64,000 nucleotides of DNA, taken from positions 1,550,001-1,614,000 of the forward strand of contig NZ_CP103794.1 of NCBI RefSeq assembly GCF_030388325.1, read 5' to 3'. The translations under genes were made by a program, and so were the position numbers. The DNA comes from Flavobacterium johnsoniae (GTDB lineage Bacteria > Bacteroidota > Bacteroidia > Flavobacteriales > Flavobacteriaceae). The notes beneath the pieces are model-generated. The model was not told the DNA's origin. It ran no database searches and saw nothing but the letters and a program-made list of their open reading frames with translations. How positions within the stretch are numbered: the first letter of the stretch is position 1; the number at the start of each line of letters is the position of its first letter. Shown here one piece after another: positions 62,630 through 64,000 of this stretch.

Positions 62630-63073
62630 ATGATAAATCCTTTTACAGACGAATATTTTATGAAAAAAGCTTTGCAGGAAGCTGAAATTGCTTTTGAAAG
62701 AGGCGAAATTCCTGTTGGAGCTGTAATTGTTGTTGCCGATAAAATAATTGCAAGCAGTCATAATTTAACCGAATTATTAAATGACGTTACCGCACATGCT
62801 GAAATGCAATCTATTACAGCGGCAGCTAATTTTTTGGGCGGAAAATATTTAAAAGATTGTACGCTTTATGTAACCCTCGAACCTTGCCAAATGTGTGCAG
62901 GCGCTTTGTATTGGAGCCAGATTTCGAAAATCGTTTTTGGCGCACGCGACGAACAACGCGGTTTTCTAAATATGGGAACAAAATTGCATCCTAAAACGAC
63001 TGTTGTTTCTGGCGTAATGGCAAACGAAGCCGCTGATTTGATGAAACGGTTTTTTATTGAAAGACGTAAATAG
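62630..63073 (+). CDS. tadA: tRNA adenosine deaminase / nucleoside deaminase
   Basis: A 147-aa zinc deaminase. VTAHAEMQSITAA gives the zinc His and catalytic Glu, and LEPCQMCAGALYWSQ gives the two zinc cysteines. The family converts A34 to inosine in tRNA-Arg. The N-terminal PFTDEYFMKKALQEAE matches the flavobacterial family, supporting ATG 62630 over the internal ATG at 62660. Confidence 0.93.
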   Translation: MINPFTDEYFMKKALQEAEIAFERGEIPVGAVIVVADKIIASSHNLTELLNDVTAHAEMQSITAAANFLGGKYLKDCTLYVTLEPCQMCAGALYWSQISKIVFGARDEQRGFLNMGTKLHPKTTVVSGVMANEAADLMKRFFIERRK

Positions 63074-63277
63074 CGCTATAGAAATAGCTTCACATTAAAT
63101 AGATAAAACATTCAAACTTCAACAGAAGTTAAATAATTATTACTAGAGAATTTTCTTCTTAAATAAATCAAAAAATACTTTACATTTATCACAATTTAAT
63201 TTGTAATTTGCTGTTATGGCTTTTAATAGTAATTCGATTAAAATTTTAGATTATTAACCCATTAACTCTAATTAAAG

Positions 63278-64000
63278 GTGAAAGTAAAAGGACTTATTCT
63301 CGCATTTTTTGTGTTTTTTATTTTTCAATCGTGCGGCAGAAAATCAGCAGCAGATTTCAACTCCGATTTTTCATTATTTAAAGATTACATAACCAGTTTT
63401 ACAGGCGGAATCGTTTCTGCTGATTCTGATATCCGAGTAGTTTTAGCTTTTGATAAAAACGATTGGAAACCAAATCAGGAACTTGACGATGATTTGTTTG
63501 ATATTTCGCCAAGTGTTCACGGAAAAGTCGTTGCGCTTTCAACCAATACATTAGCTTTCATTCCAGAGAAAAAACTAAAAGCAGGTACAGAATATCAGGT
63601 TACTTTAAACTTAGATAAACTAACGGCGATTCCGAAAGAGAAAGAAAAAGAGCTTTCTAAATTCAACTTTACGGTTAAAACGGTTAAACAGGATTTTACC
63701 ATAAATACTGGAGATATTCAATCGTACAGCAAAGAATATCAATATTTAAACTGCGTTTTAAAAACGGCAGATAATATTGATTTAGAAACCGCTCAAAAGC
63801 TGGTTGAAGCAAAACATAATGGAAATAATCTTAAAATTAAGTTTGAAAAAACAAACGGACCAGCAAAAGAATTCCGCTTTATAATTGACAGTATTCAGCG
63901 TCAGTCAGAAGCTTCAAACTTAGAGATTATTTATGATGGGAATGATTTTGATATTGATCAGAAAGGACAAATCGATTTTCCGATTACAAGCATCAACGAA
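63278..64000 (+). CDS. Alpha-2-macroglobulin-like lipoprotein, N-terminal part (runs off the window)
   Basis: The frame opens with GTG 63278 (MKVKGLILAFFVFFIFQSCG) and stays open to the right edge. The signal peptide ends in a lipobox-like FQSCG, so the mature protein is probably a lipoprotein. SADSDIRVVLAFDKN, GKVVALSTNTLAFIPEKKLK and TEYQVTLNLDKL resemble the N-terminal Ig-like strands of bacterial alpha-2-macroglobulins. Only 241 residues are visible, so the family call is tentative. About 200 nt of AT-rich DNA without ORF precede it. Confidence 0.7.
   Translation, partial: MKVKGLILAFFVFFIFQSCGRKSAADFNSDFSLFKDYITSFTGGIVSADSDIRVVLAFDKNDWKPNQELDDDLFDISPSVHGKVVALSTNTLAFIPEKKLKAGTEYQVTLNLDKLTAIPKEKEKELSKFNFTVKTVKQDFTINTGDIQSYSKEYQYLNCVLKTADNIDLETAQKLVEAKHNGNNLKIKFEKTNGPAKEFRFIIDSIQRQSEASNLEIIYDGNDFDIDQKGQIDFPITSINE

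Overview
The window looks like a chromosomal segment of a Flavobacterium (Bacteroidota), close to the F. johnsoniae group. The base composition is AT-rich. Promoters fit the Bacteroidota TTTG/TTG-N(17-23)-TAnnTTTG form, and Shine-Dalgarno sites are largely absent. The gene set is typical of the group: GldA, GLPGLI and DUF5686 proteins, TonB-type outer-membrane barrels, a MetH split into two genes, and a HEPN-fused sulfite reductase. No rRNA, tRNA, phage, IS element or CRISPR array was seen.

Layout. 1-15.9 kb is a housekeeping and envelope block: DUF5686 protein (5' end outside the window), AlkA-type glycosylase, soluble and membrane pyrophosphatases, a deoxynucleoside kinase, a GLPGLI protein with an outer-membrane partner, and an M28 peptidase. 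15.9-45.3 kb is one large sulfur, methionine and threonine region: metK, metY, a divergent homoserine dehydrogenase, metX, thrA, an OsmC protein and a MetZ-like enzyme. It continues with an Rrf2 regulator, two TauE/SafE permeases, the cys operon (cysH, cysD, cysN, sulfite reductase, cobA, sirohaem enzyme, ferredoxin-NADP reductase), then split metH and metF. 45.3-64 kb is mixed: methyltransferase, DAACS symporter, PLP decarboxylase, outer-membrane proteins, gldA, metE with a divergent Lrp/AsnC regulator, dgt, DUF3078, dxs, a TonB-C-like protein, tadA and the start of a large lipoprotein.

How it works together. Sulfate is activated (CysDN), reduced (CysH, sirohaem sulfite reductase) and fixed on O-acetylhomoserine (MetX, MetY/MetZ) using homoserine from ThrA. 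Homocysteine is methylated by MetH (methyl groups from MetF) or by MetE, and MetK makes SAM. Two SAM riboswitches precede metX-thrA and metH.

The most interesting part is unannotated DNA in front of metY and in front of metX-thrA. Each site carries a tandem pair of tiny leader-peptide genes, each followed by a strong intrinsic terminator, and then a small protein (61 and 67 aa) with a shared C-terminal motif. The metY leaders are packed with Cys and Met codons. The metX-thrA leaders are rich in Ile/Val/Leu with some Thr. In three of four units the end of the leader ORF can pair with the 5' arm of the terminator, as in ribosome-mediated attenuation. The two sites appear to be duplicates of one regulatory cassette. 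Other candidates are a structured metK leader, an operator-like 23-mer shared by the metY and cys regions, an Lrp-type site at metE, three copies of a Flavobacterium RNA-like element, and several families of dispersed inverted repeats.
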